From Stentor coeruleus (Eukaryota; Ciliophora; Heterotrichea; Heterotrichida; Stentoridae), in NCBI GenBank assembly GCA_001970955.1, contig MPUH01000885.1, forward strand, positions 1 through 30,621: a stretch of DNA of 30,621 bases, read 5' to 3'. Both the position numbers and the translations under genes were made by a program. Shown here one piece after another: positions 1-9,537 of this stretch (positions are counted from its first letter, which is position 1; every line of letters starts with the position of its first letter). Below the pieces are notes generated by a model that was not told the origin of the DNA, made no database searches, and saw only the letters and a list, made by a program, of their open reading frames with translations.

Positions 1-664
1 TCTTGAAATAATACTCAAAAAATTAAGCAGAATTTCACTAACTGATGCAGTGCTACAGGGATAAATTTGATAATTACTTAAAGGAAAAATCTTAGATAAT
101 AAGAAATGCATCAAGGAATTTGAGTTGAAATCAACAGAGGTTGCTTTTAGTATTTTGTTATCTATTAATTATTTTATGTGTAAATATGTTATAAAATATA
201 TTTTCAGCAATTCTCCAATTTTTCTTGCATTGGGATATATCCTAACTTCTCACCATTTTTAAATTCCAAAGTGAAAATCCTGCTTGTCAATACTACAGGG
301 CTACTAGGTGATAACATAATTTGCTATTTTTTAATAGCTCATGACTTTGTCTCTTAGTATGCAAAGACATACTAGTGTAAAATATTTTAGTCGCAAAGCA
401 GAGTTGTCTTAATACTTAGAAATTTATTAATTGTGTGTTTCTTGGAAAAATTAATAAATTAGTTCATATGCTACTTTTGAAGATTAAGATTTAGTGTTTA
501 TATGAATGAGTTGCTCTAAGGTATAGTTCATTTAGTAAGTTTTTAAGATGATGCTCAATCTGTTTATCAAAAATTCAATTTAAGGCAATAGACTATAATT
601 GTATCTAATTTTTTTTTTCGCTAAAGAATAGGTAGCGTGCTATAAATGCCTATAAATAATATCA
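1..664. other. 5' intergenic region, no gene seen
   Basis: This AT-rich stretch has no reading frame or relic that I can recognise on either strand. It ends in a T run (about 610-619) followed by two TATAAAT-like words at about 640-657, directly upstream of the lipid-transfer gene. Those words could be core promoter elements, but in DNA this AT-rich they are weak evidence. Confidence 0.5.
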
Positions 665-3600
665 ATGGGATTCTCTATATTACTCACAGTAATACTAGGG
701 TTAATTTTCCTAATGCCCTGGCTGATTTCAATAATCTTAAGGCTTTTCCTGCACAAGTACATAAAAAAAATCACTGCAACTGGATTTTTTTCCTTCCGAA
801 ATGTGAAAATTGTTTTTGGCCCAAACACTCTTCAGATCCAAAAGGTTTCTTTGTGCGTAGCTACTATATTTCAATCTTCTGATCCCTTATCTGAGTCCTC
901 TAATCAAATTTCTGAGGTCAAAGCTAAAAAATTGCTTCTTTTACTTGAAGGAATCAATCTGCAAATAGCATCAATTCCAAAAACAAGTTCTTCTAAAACT
1001 TCAGTTATCGGAATGCTTTTTTTACGTCTAGTTCTCACAATTACTGCTAGTTTCCTTGTGATTCGAGCAAAAAATATTGAGATAAACGCTATGAAAAATA
1101 ATGTCCACACAACAAGAGCCAAAGTGCAAATGGCAGTCATGGAAGATGGTGCTTTAGCATTTCATATCTTTGTAACAAAACTATATATAAATTCAGTAGA
1201 AGTAATAGGCAAAGTTTCAGAAACCTATATAAAGATTATTCTCCCTGGAGATATATCATTTAAAAAATCTCTCCAAGACTGCGAGATTTCTATTATTATA
1301 GGCAAAGTTAGTGCAAAACTTTCTAACCTTCCTCAAGAAAGCTCAGGAAAAAGTGGTGGAACATTGCCAAATAACATAAAATGCCTAATTCATAAACTCC
1401 ATGTTGAATTATTCACATTGAATTTTGTAGGATACTCAGTGAATTTTTCTCTAAAGCCTTTATCTTTAAATATAGCTCTAATAACAGGCTTTGATGTAAC
1501 TTTCCCTGCTATTCATATCCCGCAATTACAAATATCCCAAGATTCTTCAGGGACAATTAGTGTTTCAAGTAAATATTTGGGAATAAGCTTGATAGAAGTA
1601 ATTCCTGTTATATTCAAATTCATCCGTCCTAAGCCAAGTTCAAGTGAAAAATCCTCAGTAAAAGTGCCATTTCTTTTAAGTCTAGACCAAGTTGAAGCTA
1701 GATTTCCAGGAAGTCAAGGCTCAGCTATTGAAGCTACAACAATTAGAGTGTCTGCTAATTCAGAAATTCAAGTATCAGCTGAACTTATAACTTTAGGTAA
1801 GTGCTTGAATGTTACACATTTTAGCACTCTTATAAATGACTCAACTAAAGTGTCGTATGCTTCTGCAGACTTGGATTTGGATGAAGATATTATTAAAGAG
1901 ACTATTGGGTGTTTTGCTGAATTATATAGAGCTTTCCCAACACTTCCAAAAAGCAATGGGCCAAAAAAAACTGTAAAATTGCATTTCTTAAACACATCAG
2001 TTAAAGGCACTTACCCTGATGGTTTTAAACTTCTTATTACAGTAAATCAATGCACAGCAACCATTTTACCCAAGTTTCTTGATTTAAATTTTGTTAGTTC
2101 TACGATTTACGACTTAGAAACAGTAAAGCATCATATAATAACTACAAATATTTGCAAAGTGCATAAAGAATATAAACACGGTATTGCAGAAATTGAAGTT
2201 ATTGGTGATCAGATAGAAATCCATTTGCCTCGCCAATACTTTCTAGCACGGGCAGTTATAAAATTCCTTAGAGGCTCTCATAAAGTATATAAATGGTGCA
2301 AGTTTGCTTTCCTCCAAGTCCATCGTTCCCACACTCACATTCCCGAAAAGTCAAACTTAACTTTAACATTTAGGAATTTTATTTTTGATGCTGATGATCA
2401 TCCAATCGACATAATTAATCTTAAAAAAGCTATGCTAAACCCTGAAGATACCATTTACCCACAGTTACTAACAACTAATCAAACATATCCTTTACTTGCT
2501 CTTACAGTGAAAACTGCAACAGTTAAACTTAATAACTTAGAATTGGACACAATGGAAAAAATCAAAGGATACATGCAAGAAATTGATGACTATTCTTTGC
2601 CATATGATGAGTTTTTTGCTGTAATGCTAGCTTATGACTTTACTTGTGTAGGTAAAGCATTAAATGTTAGAGTTAGGGATTATCCATATGACATATGTGA
2701 GATCAAACAGATCAAATTTGGAGGGAGGACAATTCTAACAAAAAATAGACTTTTAACACCAATTTGGGCTTGTTTTAAACATCATTATGATATTGAAGTC
2801 TGCTGTTTGGAGGTTACAACTTGCTTGGGTATTTGCCACTTGAAAGTTTTGATGGATTTGATGAAAATAATTAAATATTTGTTTTTTGTCAAGCCTTCCG
2901 CTCCATCTACTGTGAAAAAACTTGAACTTGTTGACTATCTTAGGTATTTCCTTCATGGAAAAATGACTATTATTGTGAAATCATGCAAGAATTTATTGTT
3001 GAAAGGTTCTTCGCCTTATCTCTATGAAGGATTTAACTTAGACATTGCTGAATGCTCGATTGTTCTTGAGCCTAATTGCATTAAAAGTGCTCTTAATGGT
3101 ATGCAATTTTACTATGGGGAAAATTATTATTTAACTTTACCTTTGATAAAGGCCCAGTTGGAATATGAAATTGAATGTAAGAATTTGAATCACTGGGTTG
3201 TTTACCCTAATGGACAAGATATGTTCGCAGATTTCAGAAGCAGCGAAATTAATCCAAGTCTGCAAGTATCTTTAATTCCAGAAGGCACTCAAAATTTAAC
3301 TATCTGCTACAATCTAAGCAATTCTCCTGAACTCACAGATTTTATAGCTTTACTATCAACCCCGCCAGTCACTTTAATTCCTGCTAGAGAAAAGTCTCCT
3401 GCTAAATTTTTCAAAAACTTCAATAAAATTGAACTAACTCATGTGAAGATGGTTAATTGCGAAATTTATCTCCTAATCGAAGGTAGTGATGGAGCTTTTT
3501 TGAGCATTGAATCAATGCATTTATCAGCTCATTGCGAACATCTTAAAGACCATTTAGTCTTACCTTGGAAAGTTATAAAAGCCAATGGCAATTGCTGTAA

Positions 3601-5221
3601 TATCAAAATGGTCCAATATTTCCCAGGACAAACAGATCAAAAATACTTACTTGATTGCTCAAGCATAGAATATACATACAACGAAATTGATTCTAATTTC
3701 TTAAGTATTGATGATTTTAGAGTTTTTATAAGTCCATTTTTTGTCAATCTTATAACAGAATTAGTAATTTCTAGGCCTGTTAATGTCTCAAAATTGTTTG
3801 CTAAAAAAAGAGGCAAGAATAAAAAATGGGGCATTAGAACTCAGAAATTCACAATAAGAAGCTTACTTAAAGGTATCATCAAAGGACCAAAAATTGCTCT
3901 TGTTAATCAGGATGATGATTCTAAACTTGTGATAAATGGAGGTATTTGTGAATTTGATATTCTTGAAGAGCTACTAAAATATGATATTTACCATAAGGAT
4001 ATGAAAAAAAGAGCAAAGTTTACTATAAGCAAAATTGAATGTGTTTTAGATGAAAATCAAGATGATTTAACTATGCCTGTAGTATTTAGTTCAAAAGGAA
4101 TTGATATGTTTCTAACATATTTCACTTGTCCAGCTTCAAAAATAGACTTTGCAAGGAACTGTGAAAATATTGACGAAAACATATGGTATAAGGAAAAAAG
4201 AGTGAATCGTTTAGAGATATCTTTACCAGAAGTTGCAGCTGGAATCGAAAGCAACGAATTTTGGAGTATTGTGGAAATTGTTAAAGATTTTATTGGATTT
4301 ATACCTAAAAACCGTGTGAGTGTTAGTGAAAGACTTATGGAAGATGAATTTAGATCATTTGGGGGTAAAGAATTAGTCAAAATGTTTAACGAAAATTCTA
4401 AGAAAATTTTAAGTGTTAGGACAACTGAGTCAAAACTCTTGAGAATCATAGTACAAAAAATAACAGTTTCACTGAAAAGAAACTCAGCTACACTTATAGA
4501 ACTAACTATGAATGGGATAAAATTTAATACTACAAATTATAATGACTTATCATGTCAAAAATCATTGGAAATACATAAGATTGAGATGAAGCATGGGAAT
4601 ACTGTTATGGTTACACCGCTACTTGCAGGAAACGAAGAATATTTACCTTCAAATATCATGCTTAATTTGAGGATACTGGACAGGTGGGTTAAAGGAAGTC
4701 AAACTTTGTGGCCTGTAGTTGATCATCATGAGTTTTTGGTGTTTCCACTTAAGCTGAACTTTAGTAAAGAGATATATAAAGATCTCTATGCATTCTTTTT
4801 TAATGAAGATAAACCTAAGAGCAAATCAACTTATAAGCGCATCAAATTGCCTCGTCTTTACAAATACATTCATCTCAACGAAATTAAAATTTGTATTACT
4901 GTCACTGGGTGGATAGCTTTAAACAACTCTAAAATCACAATTAAGCCTTTTACAAGACAAAATAAATTCAAAACCTTTCAAGGTCTATTTGACAAAATCA
5001 TGAACCATGGACTCAAATGCATAATCTCACAAGTTCCATCAATTTGTATACAAAACCTCGGCATAAGCAAAAAGAACTTTATCCCATCAACAGAACCCAA
5101 TAAAAAACTCTTAGATAAGCTCAAAAAGAAAAAGCCTGAAGAAAGTTTAACAGAGCAAGATTTGCAGAAAAATGAAGGCATAAAGCTTATGTTTGGAAAA
5201 AATTTTAAGGGTTCTGACTAA
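665..5221 (+). CDS. BLTP2-type bridge-like lipid transfer protein (Hobbit/SABRE/Fmp27 family)
   Basis: The gene encodes 1518 residues in one uninterrupted frame ending in TAA. Residues 1-28 form a hydrophobic membrane anchor. It is followed by the family's N-terminal pattern (TGFFSFRNVKI, about residues 39-49), and then a long series of short alternating hydrophobic beta segments, as expected for a lipid-conducting groove. The C-terminal part resembles the Apt1 region of Hobbit/SABRE/Fmp27: VFPLKLNFSKEIY at about 1359, then a YKYIHLNEIKICIT strand, then a GLFDKIMNHGLKCIIS helix at about 1439. Family members bridge the ER and plasma membrane and move phospholipids in bulk. At 1518 residues it is shorter than the usual 2000 or more, so some groove modules may be missing. 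I chose the ATG at 665 because the anchor begins there. An ATG at 646 lies in another frame. VPS13 or another BLTP family is the main alternative. Confidence 0.7.
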   Translation: MGFSILLTVILGLIFLMPWLISIILRLFLHKYIKKITATGFFSFRNVKIVFGPNTLQIQKVSLCVATIFQSSDPLSESSNQISEVKAKKLLLLLEGINLQIASIPKTSSSKTSVIGMLFLRLVLTITASFLVIRAKNIEINAMKNNVHTTRAKVQMAVMEDGALAFHIFVTKLYINSVEVIGKVSETYIKIILPGDISFKKSLQDCEISIIIGKVSAKLSNLPQESSGKSGGTLPNNIKCLIHKLHVELFTLNFVGYSVNFSLKPLSLNIALITGFDVTFPAIHIPQLQISQDSSGTISVSSKYLGISLIEVIPVIFKFIRPKPSSSEKSSVKVPFLLSLDQVEARFPGSQGSAIEATTIRVSANSEIQVSAELITLGKCLNVTHFSTLINDSTKVSYASADLDLDEDIIKETIGCFAELYRAFPTLPKSNGPKKTVKLHFLNTSVKGTYPDGFKLLITVNQCTATILPKFLDLNFVSSTIYDLETVKHHIITTNICKVHKEYKHGIAEIEVIGDQIEIHLPRQYFLARAVIKFLRGSHKVYKWCKFAFLQVHRSHTHIPEKSNLTLTFRNFIFDADDHPIDIINLKKAMLNPEDTIYPQLLTTNQTYPLLALTVKTATVKLNNLELDTMEKIKGYMQEIDDYSLPYDEFFAVMLAYDFTCVGKALNVRVRDYPYDICEIKQIKFGGRTILTKNRLLTPIWACFKHHYDIEVCCLEVTTCLGICHLKVLMDLMKIIKYLFFVKPSAPSTVKKLELVDYLRYFLHGKMTIIVKSCKNLLLKGSSPYLYEGFNLDIAECSIVLEPNCIKSALNGMQFYYGENYYLTLPLIKAQLEYEIECKNLNHWVVYPNGQDMFADFRSSEINPSLQVSLIPEGTQNLTICYNLSNSPELTDFIALLSTPPVTLIPAREKSPAKFFKNFNKIELTHVKMVNCEIYLLIEGSDGAFLSIESMHLSAHCEHLKDHLVLPWKVIKANGNCCNIKMVQYFPGQTDQKYLLDCSSIEYTYNEIDSNFLSIDDFRVFISPFFVNLITELVISRPVNVSKLFAKKRGKNKKWGIRTQKFTIRSLLKGIIKGPKIALVNQDDDSKLVINGGICEFDILEELLKYDIYHKDMKKRAKFTISKIECVLDENQDDLTMPVVFSSKGIDMFLTYFTCPASKIDFARNCENIDENIWYKEKRVNRLEISLPEVAAGIESNEFWSIVEIVKDFIGFIPKNRVSVSERLMEDEFRSFGGKELVKMFNENSKKILSVRTTESKLLRIIVQKITVSLKRNSATLIELTMNGIKFNTTNYNDLSCQKSLEIHKIEMKHGNTVMVTPLLAGNEEYLPSNIMLNLRILDRWVKGSQTLWPVVDHHEFLVFPLKLNFSKEIYKDLYAFFFNEDKPKSKSTYKRIKLPRLYKYIHLNEIKICITVTGWIALNNSKITIKPFTRQNKFKTFQGLFDKIMNHGLKCIISQVPSICIQNLGISKKNFIPSTEPNKKLLDKLKKKKPEESLTEQDLQKNEGIKLMFGKNFKGSD

Positions 5222-5266
5222 AGCTTTGAGTAATTACTATAAAAGCATAAATCTATTTTAGTATAA

Positions 5267-6298
5267 CTAGCCGAATTTATGTTTAATTTTGTTAATGGAA
5301 CTAAGAAGCAATGGTAGTTCAGCAGACATAAAAATTCCAAGGAGATACCTAAAAAGTCCTAAGCAGAAAAGATTTTGTTCTACAAGCTTGTCAACAAGCA
5401 TGCTAAACCACACTGATATAAAAAACAAACCAAAGCTTAACAATTTAAACTCACTCATAGATCCATGTGTGCCAAGTAAATATTTGCCCATAATAAAACC
5501 AGCCACAACAAACCCTAAAAACCCTTCGCTTAAATTTTTATTCATAGCTTTTTCAGAATTGATAGACCCTTCGCACTTATCTTTGAAGTTTTTTTCCCAG
5601 AAATCATTCCATAACGGTTGCTTAATAACAAAAAGCACATAGCTAAGAATTATTATTCCTAGCATTAAAATATGTGTTTTAATAACTAATATCCAATCAG
5701 ATGAAAAAGCTCCTTTATCATATAAATAGATAAGCACACTAGCAATAAGTAAAGCATAAGAATATCCTAAAATTACTTGGAAATAGAAATGTGCTCCTAT
5801 ATAAAGTCTATCAAAAGCTGTAACACCGATGCAAATAAGCATAAGAATCAGTTGACTATTAGTTGCTCCCTTTCGTCTAAGTAGAATAAACATCATAATC
5901 ATTGGAGTTCCTGCTGCCATAGAATGCCCTGAAGGAGAGCCCCAATCTTTAGGACATGCCATACCTTCAATATTTTGATACTTCCACAATGGTCTTGGAC
6001 GTGTAAACAAAGATTTGAGAATTCCAGAAATAGCAGCCCCAAGATAAGCTGATATAACACATAGAGTTCCATCTTCTCTGCTATAAACTAGATATAAAGT
6101 TCCTGAAGCTATAAGGAAGCATATACTAGTTACATCACCAATCAAGATAAAAATATTTCTAAGTGCTGGAGAATTCATACTTTGAATCCATTCAATGAAT
6201 TTTCCTGAACTATATTCGAGCTCTTCATTCATGGTGTATTCAATATAAGAAAGCACGGAGCAAATACAAAAAAGCAGGCATATTGTCAGGAATCTCAT
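5267..6298 (-). CDS. PAP2-family membrane phosphatase, glucose-6-phosphatase-like
   Basis: The product has 343 residues and about eight or nine hydrophobic segments, close to the length and topology of glucose-6-phosphatases. All three PAP2 phosphatase motifs are visible: C1 is K95-x6-R102-P103, C2 is S121-PSGH125, and C3 is R164-x5-H170-x3-Q174. The nucleophile would be H170 and the acid H125. Most PAP2 enzymes have Asp at the last C3 position. Gln there, together with GSPSGH in C2, is the pattern I associate with glucose-6-phosphatase and related eukaryotic phosphatases. A lipid phosphate or a sugar phosphate are both possible substrates. The N-terminus (1-18) is hydrophobic and may be a signal peptide or first membrane helix. 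The gene ends in TAG, 45 bp from the stop of the convergent lipid-transfer gene, and starts 121 bp downstream of the FHA gene on the same strand. Confidence 0.8.
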   Translation of the reverse strand: MRFLTICLLFCICSVLSYIEYTMNEELEYSSGKFIEWIQSMNSPALRNIFILIGDVTSICFLIASGTLYLVYSREDGTLCVISAYLGAAISGILKSLFTRPRPLWKYQNIEGMACPKDWGSPSGHSMAAGTPMIMMFILLRRKGATNSQLILMLICIGVTAFDRLYIGAHFYFQVILGYSYALLIASVLIYLYDKGAFSSDWILVIKTHILMLGIIILSYVLFVIKQPLWNDFWEKNFKDKCEGSINSEKAMNKNLSEGFLGFVVAGFIMGKYLLGTHGSMSEFKLLSFGLFFISVWFSMLVDKLVEQNLFCLGLFRYLLGIFMSAELPLLLSSINKIKHKFG

Positions 6299-6419
6299 AT
6301 TTTTATATGCAACTAATCAATAGTTTTTTTTCTCAATAAATCAAGTTTATTTTATAAGAAGAAACTAATTATGATGTTTTTCATGACTGTCTTATACAAA
6401 CAAATTATTTATATTTTCC

Positions 6420-7397
6420 TTATGTAGTATATGAGAGTATACTAGAAATTGACACAGGTATAGTTTTTTCTCTAGTCAAACTTTGTGGAGTTTGTGTTGG
6501 TGAAACCTGGAACAAAATTGCTCCTACTTTAATTTGATCACCATATGCTAAAGGATATGCTTCACTAAATTCCCCTTCTGGTGATAGTCTTATCCATGTA
6601 GAATTGAGTGAATTTAGGTCTTGAATGTAAAAGTTATTTTTTTTAGAGTAAAGCTTGCAATGTTCTAATGATAGTAATGAATCTCTATTGATGCAAACTC
6701 CACAACTTCTAGACCTACCAATAATACAACCTTTTGTTATTATAAGAGGCATTGGGCTTGGCCCTTCGTACTTAAGCAATTCTATTGAAACTGGTCTTCC
6801 ATCTAATGAATAGACAATATTTAGAACTTTAAATTCGCATTGTCCAACTCGAAAAAGTGATCCAACTTGCAGTTTATGTTTTCTGCTTATTCTAATATAA
6901 GTTCCTGTAGTACTTCCAGTATCCAAAATTTCAAAACTTTTTGTTTGATTTTCGTATCTAATTTCACAATGTTTTCTACTTACATAGCGATCTGGGATTA
7001 TTATCTCCATACTACTACACCTGCCAATTCTTGCCCCAAGCTCACCTATTTTGAATGTAAAACCTTCTAAAAACCCTGAAACACTTGTTAGGATAATATT
7101 TTGAAGGCTATTATTACTGTAGTCGTAAGTTTCAATGGTTCTTGGAGAATTGTAATCTGATATTTCACTATCAGTTTGGTCTGTTGGTGATTGACTTGAA
7201 TAGAAAAACTTAGAAAACTCTAAAATTTTTACTCGATGCAAGCGAATTTGTATACCTAGTTCTAATAAGTCATTTTCAGAGAGTTTCGCTAAATCTTCTA
7301 AGTTGCAGTTATTAAGACAATCTGAATAGTCAGTAAGATTTAATAGTTTAAGGAAGTCATCAACGCTTTGTATGTTCTCTTTTGATATGGTCTGCAT
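6420..7397 (-). CDS. SAM-FHA-FHA domain protein
   Basis: This is a 325-residue soluble protein with three recognisable domains. Residues 8-66 look like a SAM domain (helical, FLKLLNLTDYSDCL start and an LLELGI core). FHA1 spans about 112-192 and shows GR at 125-126, SR-x-H at 140-143 and GSTTGT at 161-166; the usual phosphothreonine-specificity Asn is Thr. FHA2 spans about 218-298 with GR at 227-228, S243-x2-H246 and N265; here the Arg beside the Ser is Leu. FHA domains bind phosphothreonine peptides and SAM domains oligomerise or bind partners, so a phosphorylation-dependent scaffold is the likely role. No enzyme domain is present. It starts 425 bp from the divergent basic-protein gene at 7823. 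Confidence 0.85.
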   Translation of the reverse strand: MQTISKENIQSVDDFLKLLNLTDYSDCLNNCNLEDLAKLSENDLLELGIQIRLHRVKILEFSKFFYSSQSPTDQTDSEISDYNSPRTIETYDYSNNSLQNIILTSVSGFLEGFTFKIGELGARIGRCSSMEIIIPDRYVSRKHCEIRYENQTKSFEILDTGSTTGTYIRISRKHKLQVGSLFRVGQCEFKVLNIVYSLDGRPVSIELLKYEGPSPMPLIITKGCIIGRSRSCGVCINRDSLLSLEHCKLYSKKNNFYIQDLNSLNSTWIRLSPEGEFSEAYPLAYGDQIKVGAILFQVSPTQTPQSLTREKTIPVSISSILSYTT

Positions 7398-7822
7398 AAA
7401 TTATTGTACCCAATCTTAGTGTAGCATTTTTATTGCCAATAATTATTAGATTAATATTTTAGAAACAAAATAAAGGTATAGATTTGGTATTTTTGCAATA
7501 GGCTATAATTTACTTAGGTTTAGGTAAGATTAAAAATTTCAATTTAGCTATATAATTACTTATACTAAAAATTAGTGATAAAATAATTTATCTTTATAAT
7601 ATGTTAAAGATTTGAAAATACAAATCAGAACTCTTATCCATGATTTTATTAAGCATTAAAAATATATAATAAGCTTATATTAAGAGTATATTTTATATTT
7701 TTTCTTGATCTAGTTTAAATTTGATGATACAAATAAGTACATTATTTAAAACAAAATCTTAGTGAAAATAAAAATCAAAGTCTAAAAATAACAACTAATA
7801 ATAGTCAATATTTAATAAATTG
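7398..7822. promoter_or_regulatory. Divergent intergenic region
   Basis: This AT-rich 425-bp spacer lies between two genes transcribed away from each other, so it must hold both promoters. I see no gene, structured RNA or convincing shared motif in it. Confidence 0.4.
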
Positions 7823-8380
7823 ATGATAAGAGGCAAAAAGATTTTCAAGTTCTCCAAGCAGCCAGCAACAGTTGCCTCAAAAGCCCCTGAAGAAAGACCG
7901 ATAAGTTCTAGCACATCAAAAACAATCAATTCTTTCCTTGAAGAAGTAGACTACAACTATGATATCGACAGTTCAATACGTAAGGATATAGAATCCAAGT
8001 TTAAAAAATCCCTCATAAACGCGCATTACCGTTTTCCTAGGAGTTTTGACAACAATAGCAAAGCTTTACCAAAATTAAAAATTGATCGTCGACATCTGAT
8101 TGATAATGAACCTATTCATTTAGAAAGAAAGAAAGGGAAAATAAATCATGATAAAAAGTCAAGTCGGAAAGTGTCACTATCGAGCAAGTATAGAATTCTA
8201 ACACAAACTAAAAGGCCTCATGAACGTGAAAAAAAGCCTGCTTGCTCTGTGACACCTAGTCCTTATGTATCTAATTTTAAGCATAAAGAAATACTTAGCA
8301 ATGAATTTAAGAGGTCGACTCCAAGTCCTGCCCCACGTAATAATGCTTTTACTGTAAGACTAGAGAGAACTTTATTATAA
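7823..8380 (+). CDS. Unrecognised basic, disordered protein (185 aa)
   Basis: I do not recognise this protein. From the ATG at 7823 it has 185 residues; a TTG just before it is in frame but is not a plausible eukaryotic start. It is rich in Lys, Arg and Ser and has no membrane segment or signal peptide. It carries proline-directed phosphorylation-like sites (TPSP near residue 150 and again near the end, in STPSPAPRN). One short segment (FLEEVDYNYDIDSSIRKDI, about residues 37-55) looks more ordered and could be a binding helix. Codon use and the lack of internal stops support a real gene. Its low-complexity basic style resembles lineage-restricted cytoskeleton-associated proteins of ciliates, but that is inference. 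Confidence 0.55.
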   Translation: MIRGKKIFKFSKQPATVASKAPEERPISSSTSKTINSFLEEVDYNYDIDSSIRKDIESKFKKSLINAHYRFPRSFDNNSKALPKLKIDRRHLIDNEPIHLERKKGKINHDKKSSRKVSLSSKYRILTQTKRPHEREKKPACSVTPSPYVSNFKHKEILSNEFKRSTPSPAPRNNAFTVRLERTLL

Positions 8381-8609
8381 ACATATTTAAGAAGTTATAA
8401 ATTTTTTCTAACAAACAGAGTAATAGATTAAAAAGTTTGGTGTTAGCACAACTAAGATTAATTCGAATATAATGATTAGAATAGATAATAAATAAGTTTT
8501 TTTGGAGCATTTAGTTGCGAGTAATTGAATTTCCAATTTATTTATTTAAGAAACTAATAAATTTTTTATATCCCCCATATATATTATTATTGATGAATGA
8601 GGAGATTTG
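8381..8609. other. AT-rich spacer before transposase relic
   Basis: No gene is seen here. The region leads into the ISXO2-like relic and may contain its eroded left end. I could not identify matching terminal inverted repeats. Confidence 0.35.
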
Positions 8610-9537
8610 AACTTTTCAAAGGCTCAGGATAGATGAAGGTGCTATTGATTACTTTTAGGAGAAAAATTTAATAATTTATAAGCTAGATTACCTATTTGTC
8701 ATGAAAGAATGAGATATAAGCAGAATCTGCATGCTATAGATATGGTAAGTGTGTAAGAGATAGCCAATCAAAAATAGAAATAACTAAAGGATATTCTTTC
8801 ATGAAAGAAAATCTTATACTTGAAGATTATCTTCATAATCTATGAATTTAGCGTAGGAACTCAAATAACTGAGGCTGCTTTTGAGTTATATTGTACTGGA
8901 AATTGTGCTCAAAAATGTTATAGCATGTTGTATAAATTAATCAACTTGACTTATTGAGAAATAGATTATTAAATTTGAACTGGAAATTGTGTTCAAAAAT
9001 GTTATAGCATGTTGTATAAATTAATCAACTTGACTTATTGAGAAATAGATTATTAAATTTGAGGTCCTAATTCTATTATCGAAAAAGATAAGTGCAAACC
9101 TGCTAAAAATAAGAATTCTTGAATATCAAACTTCTTGGCTATTTGGAAGTGCTGAAAGAGAAACTGGAGAATGCTTTTTTGAATTTGTAGAAAAAAAGAT
9201 TAAAGAGCATTATTAGATATCATTGAAAGAGGAATTAGACCAAAGACTACTATGATTAGTGATGGTTAGCGACCATACACTTTTTTAGAAACTATTTGCC
9301 TGATTATTTTTTTACATGAAACGCTAATCACTCAGAAAATTTTATTATTCCTGAAACAGGTGTACATCCCTAAACAATTGATAGTACTTGGTCAGTTATA
9401 AAAAGAAAGATTAGACAAGGAACAACTTAAGTAATTGTGAAAAAAATATTGAAATGATTAAAACTTATTTATTTCAGAAAAAAGTTTAGTTTAATAGCTA
9501 TTAATCTCTACTTGAACTAATTTGGATGAGCAGTAAT
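8610..9537 (+). pseudogene. Decayed ISXO2/IS1595-like transposase
   Basis: Pieces of an ISXO2-type DDE transposase occur in the correct order but in different frames. They are: a zinc-ribbon-like PICHERM (8691-8711), TQITEAAFEL (8859-8888), GPNSIIE (9063-9083), SAERETGECFF followed by VEKK (from 9148), ERGIRPKTTMISDG (9225-9266), NHSENF (from 9326), TIDSTW (9374-9391) and a C-terminal LLELIWM. The second catalytic Asp is still encoded at 9261-9263, while the usual TIES Glu has become Asp. Stops replace the conserved Trp after ISDG (TAG at 9267) and the Gln before TIE (TAA at 9371), and there are several frameshifts. An 84-bp tandem duplication interrupts the region before GPNSIIE. The element cannot encode a working enzyme. 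Confidence 0.8.
8895..9062. repeat. 84-bp tandem duplication inside the transposase relic
   Basis: Copy 1 is 8895-8978 and copy 2 is 8979-9062. They are identical except C at 8908 against T at 8992. The unit encodes the eroded part of the transposase just upstream of GPNSIIE, so the duplication happened within, and probably after the decay of, that gene. Confidence 0.95.

Noticed and set aside
646..882. Upstream overlapping ATG frame at the lipid-transfer gene start
   Set aside because: It overlaps the strong 1518-residue gene in another frame and has no domain or plausible product.
4057..4449. 130-codon antisense frame in the lipid-transfer gene
   Set aside because: It is a low-complexity shadow of the real gene, with no start context or domain.
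8610..9537. Transposase relic using a reassigned code (TAA/TAG = Gln), since one TAA falls at a conserved Gln
   Set aside because: The relic also has TGA stops, a TAG at a conserved Trp and multiple frameshifts, which is ordinary decay. Intact neighbouring genes use all three stop codons in the standard way or avoid them internally.
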